Assembly (NCBI GenBank): GCA_047974855.1
Contig: JBKECT010000014.1
Location: forward strand, 26,949-90,948
DNA length: 64,000 nucleotides
Source of the DNA: CAYNRG01 sp047974855
GTDB lineage: Bacteria; Bacillota_I; Bacilli_A; Erysipelotrichales; Erysipelotrichaceae
Direction: 5' to 3'
Made by a program: the position numbers and the translations under genes. The notes beneath the pieces were generated by a model. The model saw only the letters and a list, made by a program, of their open reading frames with translations, was not told the DNA's origin and did no database searches. Each line of letters starts with the position of its first letter. Position 1 is the first letter of the stretch. Shown in pieces: positions 25,469 through 34,484 of the stretch.

Positions 25469-26183
25469 AGTCAGTGCTGCAAGTAAATCTTTTGGCGGTG
25501 TAGAAGCGTTAAAGGAAGTTAGTGTTGAAGTGAAAAAAGGTGAAGTAGTCTGCCTTATTGGACCAAGTGGTAGTGGGAAAAGTACACTCCTAAGAGCGAT
25601 AAAAGGGTTAGAAAAAGTGGATAGTGGTCAAATTTTTATCGATGATGAGGTGCTAGATGTAAGCAGTGTTAGTCAACAAAGGAAAATGGGATTTGTATTT
25701 CAACACTTTAATTTATTTCCTCACTTAACAGTGCTTGAAAACATTACTTTAGCACCTGTTGATGTTTTGAAAGTAGATAAAACAAAAGCGATTGAAACAG
25801 CAGAAAAATATTTAACACTAGTCGGATTAATTGATAAGAAAAATAGTTATCCATCACAATTATCAGGTGGTCAAAAGCAAAGAGTAGCGATAGCGAGATC
25901 ACTAGCTATGGAGCCGGAAGTGATGTTATTTGATGAACCAACCTCAGCACTTGACCCGGAAATGGTATGTGAAGTGTTACAAGTTATGCAAGACTTAGCT
26001 GAGCAGGGAATGAGTATGATGGTGGTAACTCATGAAATGGGATTTGCTAGAAAAATAGCGACTAGAATATTATTTTTAGAGCAAGGAAGTTTGGTTGAAG
26101 ATAGTTTACCACAAGAGTTTTTTGAGAATCCAAAAACAGAAAGAGCAAAGCTATTTTTAGAAAAAATGTTATATTTACAATAA
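25461..26183 (+). CDS. Amino-acid ABC transporter ATP-binding protein (T-box operon)
   Basis: A 240-aa GlnQ-type ATPase: Walker A GPSGSGKST (34-42), [20 protein letters not shown] and VVTHEMGF. Completes the second amino-acid importer. About 50% like its counterpart at 22226 by eye, so the two operons may be old paralogues that acquired different leaders. Confidence 0.95.
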   Translation: MIKVSAASKSFGGVEALKEVSVEVKKGEVVCLIGPSGSGKSTLLRAIKGLEKVDSGQIFIDDEVLDVSSVSQQRKMGFVFQHFNLFPHLTVLENITLAPVDVLKVDKTKAIETAEKYLTLVGLIDKKNSYPSQLSGGQKQRVAIARSLAMEPEVMLFDEPTSALDPEMVCEVLQVMQDLAEQGMSMMVVTHEMGFARKIATRILFLEQGSLVEDSLPQEFFENPKTERAKLFLEKMLYLQ

Positions 26184-26186
26184 AAA

Positions 26187-26226
26187 AATAAATTAGTGAG
26201 TGAAAGTGCTTGCTAATTTATTTTTA
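26187..26226 (+). terminator. Terminator of the T-box operon
   Basis: AATAAATTAG and CTAATTTATTTTT arms around a 16-nt loop. Confidence 0.7.
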
Positions 26227-26257
26227 TGAAATGTATTGAAGAATATTAATAAATAGG

Positions 26258-26286
26258 TTGTTTTTAGTGTATAAAGTATATATAAT
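26258..26286 (+). promoter_or_regulatory. Promoter of the secreted repeat protein
   Basis: TTGTTT (26258-26263), a 17-nt spacer and consensus TATAAT (26281-26286). Confidence 0.65.
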
Positions 26287-26317
26287 ATATAGGCACAGAA
26301 TCAAAGGGGTGATGAAA

Positions 26318-28297
26318 ATGAGTAAGCAGATGAAAGTAATAATCGCATTAATACTTGTTTTCGCTATGGGTATCAATCAAGGAGTTCAAGCCGAGGTCTT
26401 GGAGGGTAGTGATACCAAGGGGACAATACTAAACACTGAAAAAATTGGCACGGGCATTTTTGAAAAAAATACAAGAGCATCAATGTGCGGCGGGACAGAA
26501 ACCTGTTATGCCGTGGTGTTTGACGAAGACATCGGATCAAACATAACCGTGGATGGTGGATATCTGGATTCGGGTGGTCTTGGAGTTTGGGTGACACCTG
26601 GGACAACACTTAATGTGACGATATCAGTTGAAAGTGGGTTTGTGCTTACCGGAGTAGAACTTCTTGGAACATCATCAGGATCAAAAACAAATCTTGGGGC
26701 AGTAACTCAATACACCTTATCAAATATTAGGGAAACGATGGCGTTAGTAACAACGACAGAAAAGGTATCGACTTATAATATTACTTCTTCTGCAGCTACT
26801 GGAGGAACAGTGACACCAGCAAATGGTACAGTAAGCTCAGGGTCATCATTTTCTGCTACTGTAAAAGCTGTTAATAACTATGCAATTAGCACCATCTTAG
26901 TTGATGGAGTAGCTCTATCGGGAGTTGATGGACTACAAACCTACACTTACACTTGGAACAACATAACATCAAATCACCACATTGAAGCGACATTTAAAAA
27001 GACGGCAAAATACACAGTGACAACAAGTGTATCGGGGCAAGGTGGAACGGTAACGCCACTGGGAGATACCATTGTGGATTATGATAATCGATTCACTGTC
27101 TATTTCAAACCAAACACAGGGTATGTGCTAGACACGGTGACAGTGAATGGGGCTTTGGCCTTGACAAGTGCATCAACAAATTCATACACCATCAGCATAT
27201 CAAGAAACACAACGATTGTAGTTACCTACAGAAAAAACGATACAGAAACGGAAAAGAATTATACGATAGCGGCAAGTGCAGGAAACGGTGGATCAATTAC
27301 ACCATCTGGAAATGCGACAGTGAAAAGTGGCGGTTCTCAAACCTATACCATAACACCAAATACAGGCTATATCATTGATAAGTTGTTGGTGGATGGCTCA
27401 GCGGTGAGTGCAACCTCTAGCTACTCTTTTAAAAATGTAACTGCAAATCATACAATTAGCGTGACGTTTGTAGAAGGTAATGAAGAAGTAACGCCGACAC
27501 CATCTCTGTCACCAACTCCATCAGTAACACCAGAGACGACGAAGAAAAGCTACATCATTACTGCAACAGCTGGCGAAAACGGAACTATCACACCGACTGG
27601 GAAAGTGGCGGTTAAAGAAGATGAAGATCAAGAGTTTTTGATTACTCCAGATGATGGATATTATTTAGATCAATTGTTTGTGGATGGCGAGGAAGTAGAA
27701 GCAGAGACAACTTACATATTTACGGAAGTATCAAAAAATCACACAATTGAAGCAACCTTTGCAGAGGCAAGTGATTTTAGTTTGGAAATTCGCTCAAATG
27801 GGTTTGGAGAAGTATCGGAAAGCCAAAATACTGTATCATGGATGTTTAGTAATACTATTCGTGGAATGTTTCACGACAGAACAGAGCTGGACATTAAAAA
27901 AGTTGTTACTCAGGCAGATAATGTAGTGGTGAACTTCTTTGCTTATCCAGGGTATGAAATCACTGGTATTTATATTAATGGTGAACCGGTTAGTGCTAGG
28001 TTTCTTTTGGAAGTACAAGAGGGAAGAACTTATAAAATTAGTCGATTGGAGCAAGATTTAGACATGGTGGTTATATTTGGGCAAAAGGATGAAAACATTT
28101 CTTACTATGGCGTTGATTTTCAAAACTGTGAAGGCGGATCAGCTGAGCAAGTTTGGTTGAAAAAAGGAAGCGATGTAGAGACCTATCCGCTTACCTATAC
28201 TTATGATTTAAGTGGGTTAACTGATATTCAAGCAAATCAAGAGAAAATTCCAACGAATTGTGATGGAAGATTTGCAATTGTCCCTACAGGGAGATAA
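26318..28297 (+). CDS. Secreted protein with divergent InlB B-repeats
   Basis: A 659-aa exported protein: signal peptide (about 1-26, cut near QAEV), then at least four repeats of about 70-75 aa of the divergent InlB B-repeat type. Each has a GG..TP turn (GGTVTPANG, GGTVTPLGD, GGSITPSGN, NGTITPTGK) and a VDG/VNG followed by a HTI-.ATF ending. A TPTPSLSPTPS linker separates repeats 3 and 4. No LPXTG sorting signal or membrane anchor is visible, so it is either released or held non-covalently. AAGGGG is 8 nt before ATG 26318. Role unknown; adhesin-like. Confidence 0.85.
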   Translation: MSKQMKVIIALILVFAMGINQGVQAEVLEGSDTKGTILNTEKIGTGIFEKNTRASMCGGTETCYAVVFDEDIGSNITVDGGYLDSGGLGVWVTPGTTLNVTISVESGFVLTGVELLGTSSGSKTNLGAVTQYTLSNIRETMALVTTTEKVSTYNITSSAATGGTVTPANGTVSSGSSFSATVKAVNNYAISTILVDGVALSGVDGLQTYTYTWNNITSNHHIEATFKKTAKYTVTTSVSGQGGTVTPLGDTIVDYDNRFTVYFKPNTGYVLDTVTVNGALALTSASTNSYTISISRNTTIVVTYRKNDTETEKNYTIAASAGNGGSITPSGNATVKSGGSQTYTITPNTGYIIDKLLVDGSAVSATSSYSFKNVTANHTISVTFVEGNEEVTPTPSLSPTPSVTPETTKKSYIITATAGENGTITPTGKVAVKEDEDQEFLITPDDGYYLDQLFVDGEEVEAETTYIFTEVSKNHTIEATFAEASDFSLEIRSNGFGEVSESQNTVSWMFSNTIRGMFHDRTELDIKKVVTQADNVVVNFFAYPGYEITGIYINGEPVSARFLLEVQEGRTYKISRLEQDLDMVVIFGQKDENISYYGVDFQNCEGGSAEQVWLKKGSDVETYPLTYTYDLSGLTDIQANQEKIPTNCDGRFAIVPTGR

Positions 28298-28320
28298 GGC
28301 CTTTAAAAAGGCTTTTTTAT
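28295..28320 (+). terminator. Terminator of the repeat protein
   Basis: AAGGCCTTT, AA, AAAGGCTTTTTT. Confidence 0.75.
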
Positions 28321-28396
28321 TTTAAGGGCTTAATTCTCGATAGATTATTGTAAAGTTTTAGTGATAAAAGAAAATAGGACATAGGAAATAAAATGG

Positions 28397-28424
28397 TTGA
28401 CAAAGGAGTATTTTGCTGTATAAT
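28397..28424 (+). promoter_or_regulatory. rplJL promoter
   Basis: Consensus TTGACA (28397-28402), a 16-nt spacer and consensus TATAAT (28419-28424). Confidence 0.85.
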
Positions 28425-28445
28425 TATGAGTGTTATCAATATACC

Positions 28446-28541
28446 ATAGACAGCAACGGCGTAAGCTTAAATATGTTGCCGAGGTAGAAAGTAAAACTTT
28501 TTTAGACTTTCAACCTGTGCTGTCTTTAGCACAGGTTTTTG
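28446..28541 (+). promoter_or_regulatory. L10 leader with terminator
   Basis: The Firmicutes L10 (L10-L12) leader: AGACAGCAACGGC, GCTTAAATATGTTGCCGAGG, then a strong terminator ACCTGTGCT..AGCACAGGTTTTT (28513-28541). L10-(L12)4 complexes bind such leaders and promote termination, so the operon is feedback-controlled. Confidence 0.88.
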
Positions 28542-28587
28542 TTTATAAAATATGCGTATATTGGTTATAGAAGATGGAGGTGTTGCA

Positions 28588-29220
28588 ATGAGAGAAGCGG
28601 TATTAGACGCGAAAAAGAGTCTGGTTAGTGAAATTCAAGAGAAATTCACTTCTAGTGCCTCTACAGTTATCGTGGAGTATCGTGGGTTAAGTGTTGCGGA
28701 AGTCTCTGAACTAAGACGCAAGTTGCGTGAAGAAAATGTGGAATTGAAAGTATACAAGAACACAATGTCTTCTCGCGCAGCTGAGGCAGCTGGGTTTAAA
28801 GAACTATCTGAGCAATTAACTGGGCCAAATGCCATCGCATTTAGTGATGATGCAGTTGCGCCAAGCCGAGTGCTTGCAAAGTTTGCGAAAGAGCATGAAG
28901 CACTAGTTCTTAAGAGTGGAGTTGTTGAAGGAAAAGTCGTTGACATTAACACAATTAAAGAATTATCAAGCTTACCAAACAGAGAAGGAATGCTTTCAAT
29001 GTTGTTGAGCTGTCTACAATCCCCTGTTCGTTCATTTGCTTGCGTGGTTAAAGCGGTTAGCGATGAAAAAGAAAAGAATGGTGGAGCGGTTGTTGAAACT
29101 GCAAAAAAAGAAGAACCAGTTGTTGAAGCTGTAGCAGAAGCTAAGGTTGAAGAAGTGGTTGAAGAAGTAAAAGAAGTTGTTGAAACAGCAACTGAAGAAG
29201 CTGCAGAAGCAGCTGAGTAG
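28588..29220 (+). CDS. rplJ: 50S ribosomal protein L10 with long acidic tail
   Basis: A 210-aa L10, the base of the L7/L12 stalk. The core (about 1-160: VIVEYRGLSVAEVSELRR, YKNTMSSRAAE) is normal. After it comes a tail of about 45-50 residues rich in Glu, Val and Ala (EEPVVEAVAEAKVEEVVEEV and on), absent from B. subtilis L10 (166 aa). ATG 28588 follows GGAGGTG. Regulated by the leader upstream. Confidence 0.95.
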   Translation: MREAVLDAKKSLVSEIQEKFTSSASTVIVEYRGLSVAEVSELRRKLREENVELKVYKNTMSSRAAEAAGFKELSEQLTGPNAIAFSDDAVAPSRVLAKFAKEHEALVLKSGVVEGKVVDINTIKELSSLPNREGMLSMLLSCLQSPVRSFACVVKAVSDEKEKNGGAVVETAKKEEPVVEAVAEAKVEEVVEEVKEVVETATEEAAEAAE

Positions 29221-29241
29221 ACCATAGAGGAGGAAAATAAA

Positions 29242-29613
29242 ATGGCAAAATTATCACATGAAGATATCTTAGCTTACCTAGAGGGAGCTACAATTCTTGA
29301 ACTAAATGATTTAGTAAAAGCAATCGAAGAAAAATTCGGAGTAACAGCAGCAGCTCCAGTAGCAGTTGTAGCAGCAGGTGGATCTGACGCAGCGGCAGCA
29401 CCAAGCGAAGTTAGCGTTATTCTTGCAAATGCAGGAGACAGCAAAGTTGGAGTTATCAAGGTTGTTCGTGAAATCACAGGTCTTGGACTTGTTGATGCTA
29501 AGAAATTAGTGGACGGAGCACCAAGCCCAATTAAAGAGGGAATCTCTTCTGAAGAAGCTGAAGAAATCAAAAAGAAATTAATGGAAGCTGGAGCAGCAGT
29601 AGAAATTAAATAG
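29242..29613 (+). CDS. rplL: 50S ribosomal protein L7/L12
   Basis: A 123-aa stalk protein that recruits translation factors: N-terminal dimer domain, an Ala-rich hinge ([12 protein letters not shown]) and the conserved C-terminal domain ([24 protein letters not shown]). AGGAGG precedes the ATG. Second gene of the rplJL operon; the next terminator is inside the following gene. Confidence 0.97.
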   Translation: MAKLSHEDILAYLEGATILELNDLVKAIEEKFGVTAAAPVAVVAAGGSDAAAAPSEVSVILANAGDSKVGVIKVVREITGLGLVDAKKLVDGAPSPIKEGISSEEAEEIKKKLMEAGAAVEIK

Positions 29614-29644
29614 TTTTGAAAGCCCAAAAGAAAGAAGGATGCAG

Positions 29645-30250
29645 ATGAGTCATTATTTTACAGACAATCGCAATCTTGATCAAAACCGGAAAGAAATCCC
29701 TTTCCGGTTTTTGGGCATTTATTATACCTTTATTACGGACAATGGCGTCTTTAGTAAAACTGAAGTTGACTTTGGTACTTGGGTTTTGTTAAAGGAGGTT
29801 TGTCAACGTGAGATTGGGCATAGAGTACTTGATTTGGGATGTGGTTATGGTGTTGTTGGCGTTGTTTGTAAAACACAGTTTCCACAAAGTGCTATGGTTT
29901 CTGTAGATAGTAATCCCAGAGCGGTGGAGTTAACTCAGCTTAATGCTGTTCGAGCAAAGATTGAAGTGGAAGCTCTAGTTTCTGATGGTTACACAGAGGT
30001 AGAAGGAACATTTTCAACGATTATCACAAATCCGCCAATCCGTGCAGGAAAAAAAGTTATTTATGATTTTTTTGAACAAGCATATGATTATTTGGAGGAT
30101 GAAGGCAGTTTGTGGGTTGTTATTCGTAAACAACAAGGAGCCCCAAGTGCAAAGAAAAAGATTGAGGAAGTGTTTGGGAACTGTGATTTAATTAAAAAAG
30201 ATAAAGGATATTGGGTTTTGAAAGCAACAAAGAAAACATTGACAGATTGA
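29645..30250 (+). CDS. RsmC-like class I methyltransferase (YbxB family)
   Basis: A 201-aa SAM-dependent methyltransferase of the RsmC/YbxB group: RVLDLGCGYGVVG (SAM loop), then the catalytic NPPIRAGK. It is probably a 16S rRNA guanine-N2 methyltransferase. I chose ATG 29645, 6 nt after AAGAAGG; ATG 29639 touches that site. A perfect intrinsic terminator lies within codons 13-23, so most transcripts from rplJL should stop before the gene is complete. Confidence 0.9.
   Translation: MSHYFTDNRNLDQNRKEIPFRFLGIYYTFITDNGVFSKTEVDFGTWVLLKEVCQREIGHRVLDLGCGYGVVGVVCKTQFPQSAMVSVDSNPRAVELTQLNAVRAKIEVEALVSDGYTEVEGTFSTIITNPPIRAGKKVIYDFFEQAYDYLEDEGSLWVVIRKQQGAPSAKKKIEEVFGNCDLIKKDKGYWVLKATKKTLTD
29682..29712 (+). 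terminator. Intrinsic terminator inside the rsmC-like coding sequence
   Basis: AAAACCGGAAAG (29682-29693), loop AAATCC, CTTTCCGGTTTT (29700-29711) plus one more T: a 12-bp perfect stem with five T. It starts 37 nt inside the gene, at codons that encode the conserved RKEIPFRF stretch. It is the only terminator found after rplL. Confidence 0.85.
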
Positions 30251-30267
30251 CTTCAATATGATAATAT
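30239..30267 (+). promoter_or_regulatory. rpoBC promoter
   Basis: TTGACA (30239-30244, within the last codons of the methyltransferase), a 17-nt spacer and TAATAT (30262-30267). Confidence 0.7.
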
Positions 30268-30282
30268 AGTAAATTGCATAAA

Positions 30283-30322
30283 AGTCTAATTTTTTGAGGG
30301 AATAATGCGCCCTTTTAGACGT
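30283..30322 (+). promoter_or_regulatory. Hairpin in the rpoB leader
   Basis: AGTCTAA can pair with TTAGACG, enclosing AGGG..CCCT and a run of six T after the first arm. It lies 30-70 nt before the rpoB start. Function unknown; it could be a weak attenuator or a stabilising structure. Confidence 0.4.
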
Positions 30323-30351
30323 TATAAAAGCTATTTGAAAGGATGGACAAT

Positions 30352-33300
30352 ATGGAAAAAAATGAAACATTTCGAGTTATAGAACTTGGAAACAAAGCAA
30401 CTCGCCGCGATTATTCAAAAGCAAGTGGAGAGTTATCGCTTCCTGATTTAGTTGAGATTCAAACAGACTCTTTTGAGTGGTTAAAAAAAGAGGGGATTCA
30501 GGATGTTTTTGATGATGTGTACCCAATTTCAAACTACGGTGGAAACATTCAACTGCAATTTGAAGGTTACGAATTTGGCGATCCTAAGTATTCAATTAAC
30601 GAAAGTAAGTATAGAGAAACAAACTATGCGGCTCCGCTAAAAGGAACAATGAAGCTTGAAATGGTGGATCCAGAAACTGGAGAAATCTTAACTAAGAGAG
30701 AAGATGTATTCTTAGGAGAGTTTCCACTGATGACACCGACAGGGACATTTATTATTAATGGAGCGGAACGAGTTATCGTTTCGCAGATTGTACGTTCTCC
30801 AGGAGCGTATTTTGATATTGCTGCAGAAGATAGAACAGGGAAAGATATTTTCCAATCAGAGCTAATCCCAAGTCGTGGTACTTGGTTGGAATTAATGTCT
30901 GACAGTAAGAAAGCAGCATTAGGGCGCATTATGAATATGTCAGTTGACAGAAAACGTAAAATTTTATCAACTGTTTTATTTAAAGCAATTGGTTTATCAC
31001 TAGACCTTGAGCAAGCGGAAGATGGATTTAGTACAAAAGAGATTACAGTGTTCTTAAAATCATTGGGGCTTGAAGTTTTTGATGATGTGATTGTTGAGGG
31101 GGAACAACGTGAGTTTCTAAATCTATACATGATTTTGTATACTGCAATTTTTGGAAACTATGAAGAAATAAAAAATACTTTAGCAGCAGATAAAGTGAAA
31201 ACAACACAGGAAGCATTATTGGCACTTTATGAAAACCAAAGAGCAGATGAAGTACCTACTTTAGATGGATCGATTACATTAGTTAATGCGAAATTCTTTG
31301 ATCAACGCCGATATGATTTGACTAAAGCAGGGCGTTACAAATTAAATAAAAAATTGAGTGTTGTTGACCGCTTAGAAAACGCAATTGTGATGGAAGATAT
31401 TAAGAGCATTGATGGTAAAGTGATTTGTAAAAAGGGGACAGTAGTTACTCGTCATTATCGTAACCTAATTCGTGAAGAGTTAGAAAAAGGGCACTATATG
31501 GCTGCGATGCCATTTAGTCATACTTTTACACACCCTGATACAGCAACAGTGCCAACAGAGCGGATGGCGGCACTTGTGGGAAGAATTTTAGCGACAGATC
31601 TTGATGGAAAAAAAGTAAGTCTTGAAAAAGGGACAGTCTTAACTGAAAAAGAAATTAAGGAAATTGCGAAAGAATTTGAGAGTGTTTCAGTTTATACAAG
31701 CATTATTGCTCAACCAGTGGTTTTAACTAAATCAAATGTTAAAGCGGTGATGAATTATGGGCAACGCCTTTATGTTTTTGGGCGCCTTACTGAAAAGGAA
31801 AAGGATTTACGTTTAAGCAAAGAATTAGTAGTAGAACGATATTTACCAGATGAAGAAGTTTTGGGATGTTCACCTGAACACCAAGAAGAAATCATCAAAA
31901 TGGTTAAAGATGGTAAAGAAATTACAGCCTGGCTAGTAGGAGCGGCAGTACAGTGTGTCAAAATGGCAACAGTACATAGTCCTAGTCACGTTGTTAAAGC
32001 AATGGGGAATGACCCGTTAAATAAAAAGAGAACAGTCACTATTTCAGATATGATTGCTTTCTACAGCTATCAATTAAATATGCTAGATTCTGTTGGGTCA
32101 GTAGATGACATAGACCAATTAGGAAATCGCCGTATTAGAACTGTAGGAGAATTAATTCAAAACCAATTGCGTGTTGGATTAGCTCGTATGGAAAGAGTAG
32201 TTAAAGAAAGAATGTCCATTGCTGAAATAGCAACATTGACACCAAAGCAATTAACTAATATTCGTCCTTTAACAGCAGCGATTAAAGAATTCTTTTCGAG
32301 TTCACAACTATCACAATTTATGGATCAACAAAATCCATTAGCGGAACTAACAAACAAACGTCGTATTTCAGCCCTTGGACCCGGAGGATTAACTCGTGAG
32401 CGTGCAGGATTTGAAGTTCGTGACGTTCATAACTCGCATTATGGTCGTATTTGTCCGATTGAAACACCAGAAGGACCAAATATTGGACTGATTTCAAACT
32501 TAACAACCTATGCTCGCATAAATGAATACGGCTTTATTCAAACACCATACCGTACAGTGGACAAGAGCGGTAAAGTAAGTGATGAAGTTATTTATCTTTC
32601 TGCAGATGAAGAGAGAGATTATGTTATTGCCCAAGCGAATGAAGTAGAGGATGGAAAACTTTCTAAAGGGCAAGTGGTTGCTCGTAAACAAGGAGAAACC
32701 GTACTTGCGGATATGAAAGAAATTGAATTAGCCGATATTTCGCCAAAGCAAATTGTTTCTGTTGCGACAGCATGCATTCCGTTTTTGGAAAATGATGATG
32801 CCTCTCGTGCACTTATGGGAGCAAACATGCAACGTCAAGCAGTTCCTTTATTAATTCCTAATTCGCCATACGTGGGAACTGGGATTGAGCATCGCATCGC
32901 TGCAGACTCAGGAGCGGGATGTGTTGCCCTTGAAGATGGTGTAGTTACTTATTGTGATGCAGAAAAAATTGTTGTTAGCGGAAAGAAAGAAGAAAGAACT
33001 TATGAACTTGAAAAGTTCCGCCGCTCTAATGCAGGGACATGCATTAATCAACACCCAATTGTAAAAACAGGAGAAAAGATTAAACGTGGAGATGTCTTAG
33101 CTGATGGACCATCAATGCAAAATGGAGAATTAGCATTAGGACAAAATGTTACGATAGCCTTTATGACATGGCACGGATATAACTATGAAGATGCGATTAT
33201 CATGTCAGAGAGAATGGTTAAGGAAGATGTGTATACATCGATTCATATCGAAGAATATGATATTGAATGTCGTGACACAAAACTTGGTCCTGAAGAAATT

Positions 33301-34470
33301 ACACGCGATATTCCAAACGTTTCAGAAAACGCTTGCCGTCACTTAGATGAAAGAGGAATTGTACGGATTGGAGCGGAAGTAAAAGAAGGAGATATCCTAG
33401 TTGGGAAAGTAACTCCTAAAGGACAAACCGAAGTATCACCTGAAGAAAAATTGTTGTTAGCGATATTTGGAGAAAAATCGCGAGAAGTTCGTGATAATTC
33501 ACTGAAGGTTCCACATGGTGGAGCGGGAATTATTCATTCAGTAAGAGTATTCAAACGCAGTGAAGGACATGATTTAGCACCGGGGGTTAACGAAGTAGTA
33601 AAAATATATATTGTACAGAAGCGTAAAATTTCTGAAGGGGATAAGATGGCGGGGCGTCACGGAAACAAGGGGGTTATTTCAAAAATTCTTCCTGTGGAAG
33701 ATATGCCGTATATGCCAGATGGAACACCAGTGGATATCATGTTGAATCCATTTGGAGTACCTTCTCGGATGAACATTGGACAAGTCCTAGAAATTCATTT
33801 AGGATTCGCCGCAAAAAAATTAGGAGTAAAATTTGCAACACCAGTATTTGATGGAATTAGTAATGAAGAATTACGTTCAATTATGGAAGAAGCAGAATGC
33901 ACACCTGATGGTAAGCAAGTGTTATATGATGGGCGAACTGGAGAAGCTTATGATGAGCGAATCTCTGTGGGTGTCATGTATATGATTAAGCTAGCACACA
34001 TGGTTGATGATAAATTGCATGCACGTGCAACAGGACCGTATAGTTTAGTTACACAACAACCACTTGGAGGTAAAGCTCAAAATGGTGGACAACGTTTCGG
34101 AGAAATGGAAGTTTGGGCACTTGAAGCATATGGTGCAGCACACACACTACAAGAAATTATGACTGTCAAATCTGATGATATTGTGGGTCGTACTAAAACA
34201 TATGAAGCGATTATCAAAGGTAAAGAAATTCCAGAACCTGGGATTCCAGAATCATTTAGAGTATTGAAACATGAACTCCAAGCTTTAGCTATTGATGTCA
34301 AAGCATTAAATGCAGAAGGTGAAGAGATTGAAATAAAGAAAATCACACAAGATGATTATGAGGGTAGTGATTTTGGAGAAATGATGAGAGATACTGAAGG
34401 GTTGACCATCAAAGAGGAATCAGAACTTCAAGAAGCTGAAGAAATAGGCTTCGATGAAGAGTTAGACTAG
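30352..34470 (+). CDS. rpoB: DNA-directed RNA polymerase beta subunit
   Basis: A 1372-aa RpoB, longer than B. subtilis RpoB (1193). All core motifs are present, including [15 protein letters not shown] in the rifampicin region, [14 protein letters not shown] and GRHGNKGV. Between FFDQRRYDL (about residue 314) and the GNRR motif (about 590) it has about 270 residues, far more than E. coli or Bacillus. Two related modules occur there ([13 protein letters not shown] and [14 protein letters not shown]). The start is ATG 30352, 9 nt after GAAAGG; an in-frame ATG at 30343 is directly next to that site. Cotranscribed with rpoC. Confidence 0.97.
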   Translation: MEKNETFRVIELGNKATRRDYSKASGELSLPDLVEIQTDSFEWLKKEGIQDVFDDVYPISNYGGNIQLQFEGYEFGDPKYSINESKYRETNYAAPLKGTMKLEMVDPETGEILTKREDVFLGEFPLMTPTGTFIINGAERVIVSQIVRSPGAYFDIAAEDRTGKDIFQSELIPSRGTWLELMSDSKKAALGRIMNMSVDRKRKILSTVLFKAIGLSLDLEQAEDGFSTKEITVFLKSLGLEVFDDVIVEGEQREFLNLYMILYTAIFGNYEEIKNTLAADKVKTTQEALLALYENQRADEVPTLDGSITLVNAKFFDQRRYDLTKAGRYKLNKKLSVVDRLENAIVMEDIKSIDGKVICKKGTVVTRHYRNLIREELEKGHYMAAMPFSHTFTHPDTATVPTERMAALVGRILATDLDGKKVSLEKGTVLTEKEIKEIAKEFESVSVYTSIIAQPVVLTKSNVKAVMNYGQRLYVFGRLTEKEKDLRLSKELVVERYLPDEEVLGCSPEHQEEIIKMVKDGKEITAWLVGAAVQCVKMATVHSPSHVVKAMGNDPLNKKRTVTISDMIAFYSYQLNMLDSVGSVDDIDQLGNRRIRTVGELIQNQLRVGLARMERVVKERMSIAEIATLTPKQLTNIRPLTAAIKEFFSSSQLSQFMDQQNPLAELTNKRRISALGPGGLTRERAGFEVRDVHNSHYGRICPIETPEGPNIGLISNLTTYARINEYGFIQTPYRTVDKSGKVSDEVIYLSADEERDYVIAQANEVEDGKLSKGQVVARKQGETVLADMKEIELADISPKQIVSVATACIPFLENDDASRALMGANMQRQAVPLLIPNSPYVGTGIEHRIAADSGAGCVALEDGVVTYCDAEKIVVSGKKEERTYELEKFRRSNAGTCINQHPIVKTGEKIKRGDVLADGPSMQNGELALGQNVTIAFMTWHGYNYEDAIIMSERMVKEDVYTSIHIEEYDIECRDTKLGPEEITRDIPNVSENACRHLDERGIVRIGAEVKEGDILVGKVTPKGQTEVSPEEKLLLAIFGEKSREVRDNSLKVPHGGAGIIHSVRVFKRSEGHDLAPGVNEVVKIYIVQKRKISEGDKMAGRHGNKGVISKILPVEDMPYMPDGTPVDIMLNPFGVPSRMNIGQVLEIHLGFAAKKLGVKFATPVFDGISNEELRSIMEEAECTPDGKQVLYDGRTGEAYDERISVGVMYMIKLAHMVDDKLHARATGPYSLVTQQPLGGKAQNGGQRFGEMEVWALEAYGAAHTLQEIMTVKSDDIVGRTKTYEAIIKGKEIPEPGIPESFRVLKHELQALAIDVKALNAEGEEIEIKKITQDDYEGSDFGEMMRDTEGLTIKEESELQEAEEIGFDEELD

Positions 34471-34484
34471 AGGAGGGTGCAGAT

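Noticed and set aside
25461..26183. Recent duplication of the whole transporter operon (22226 and 25461)
   Set aside because: The ATPases share family motifs but differ throughout; they are old paralogues, and leaders differ completely.
28635..29225. Long open frame antisense to rplJ
   Set aside because: Ser/Thr/Ala-rich shadow of the acidic L10 tail codons; no ribosome-binding site and no recognisable domain.
29274..29627. Long open frame antisense to rplL
   Set aside because: Low-complexity shadow of the Ala-rich L12 hinge.
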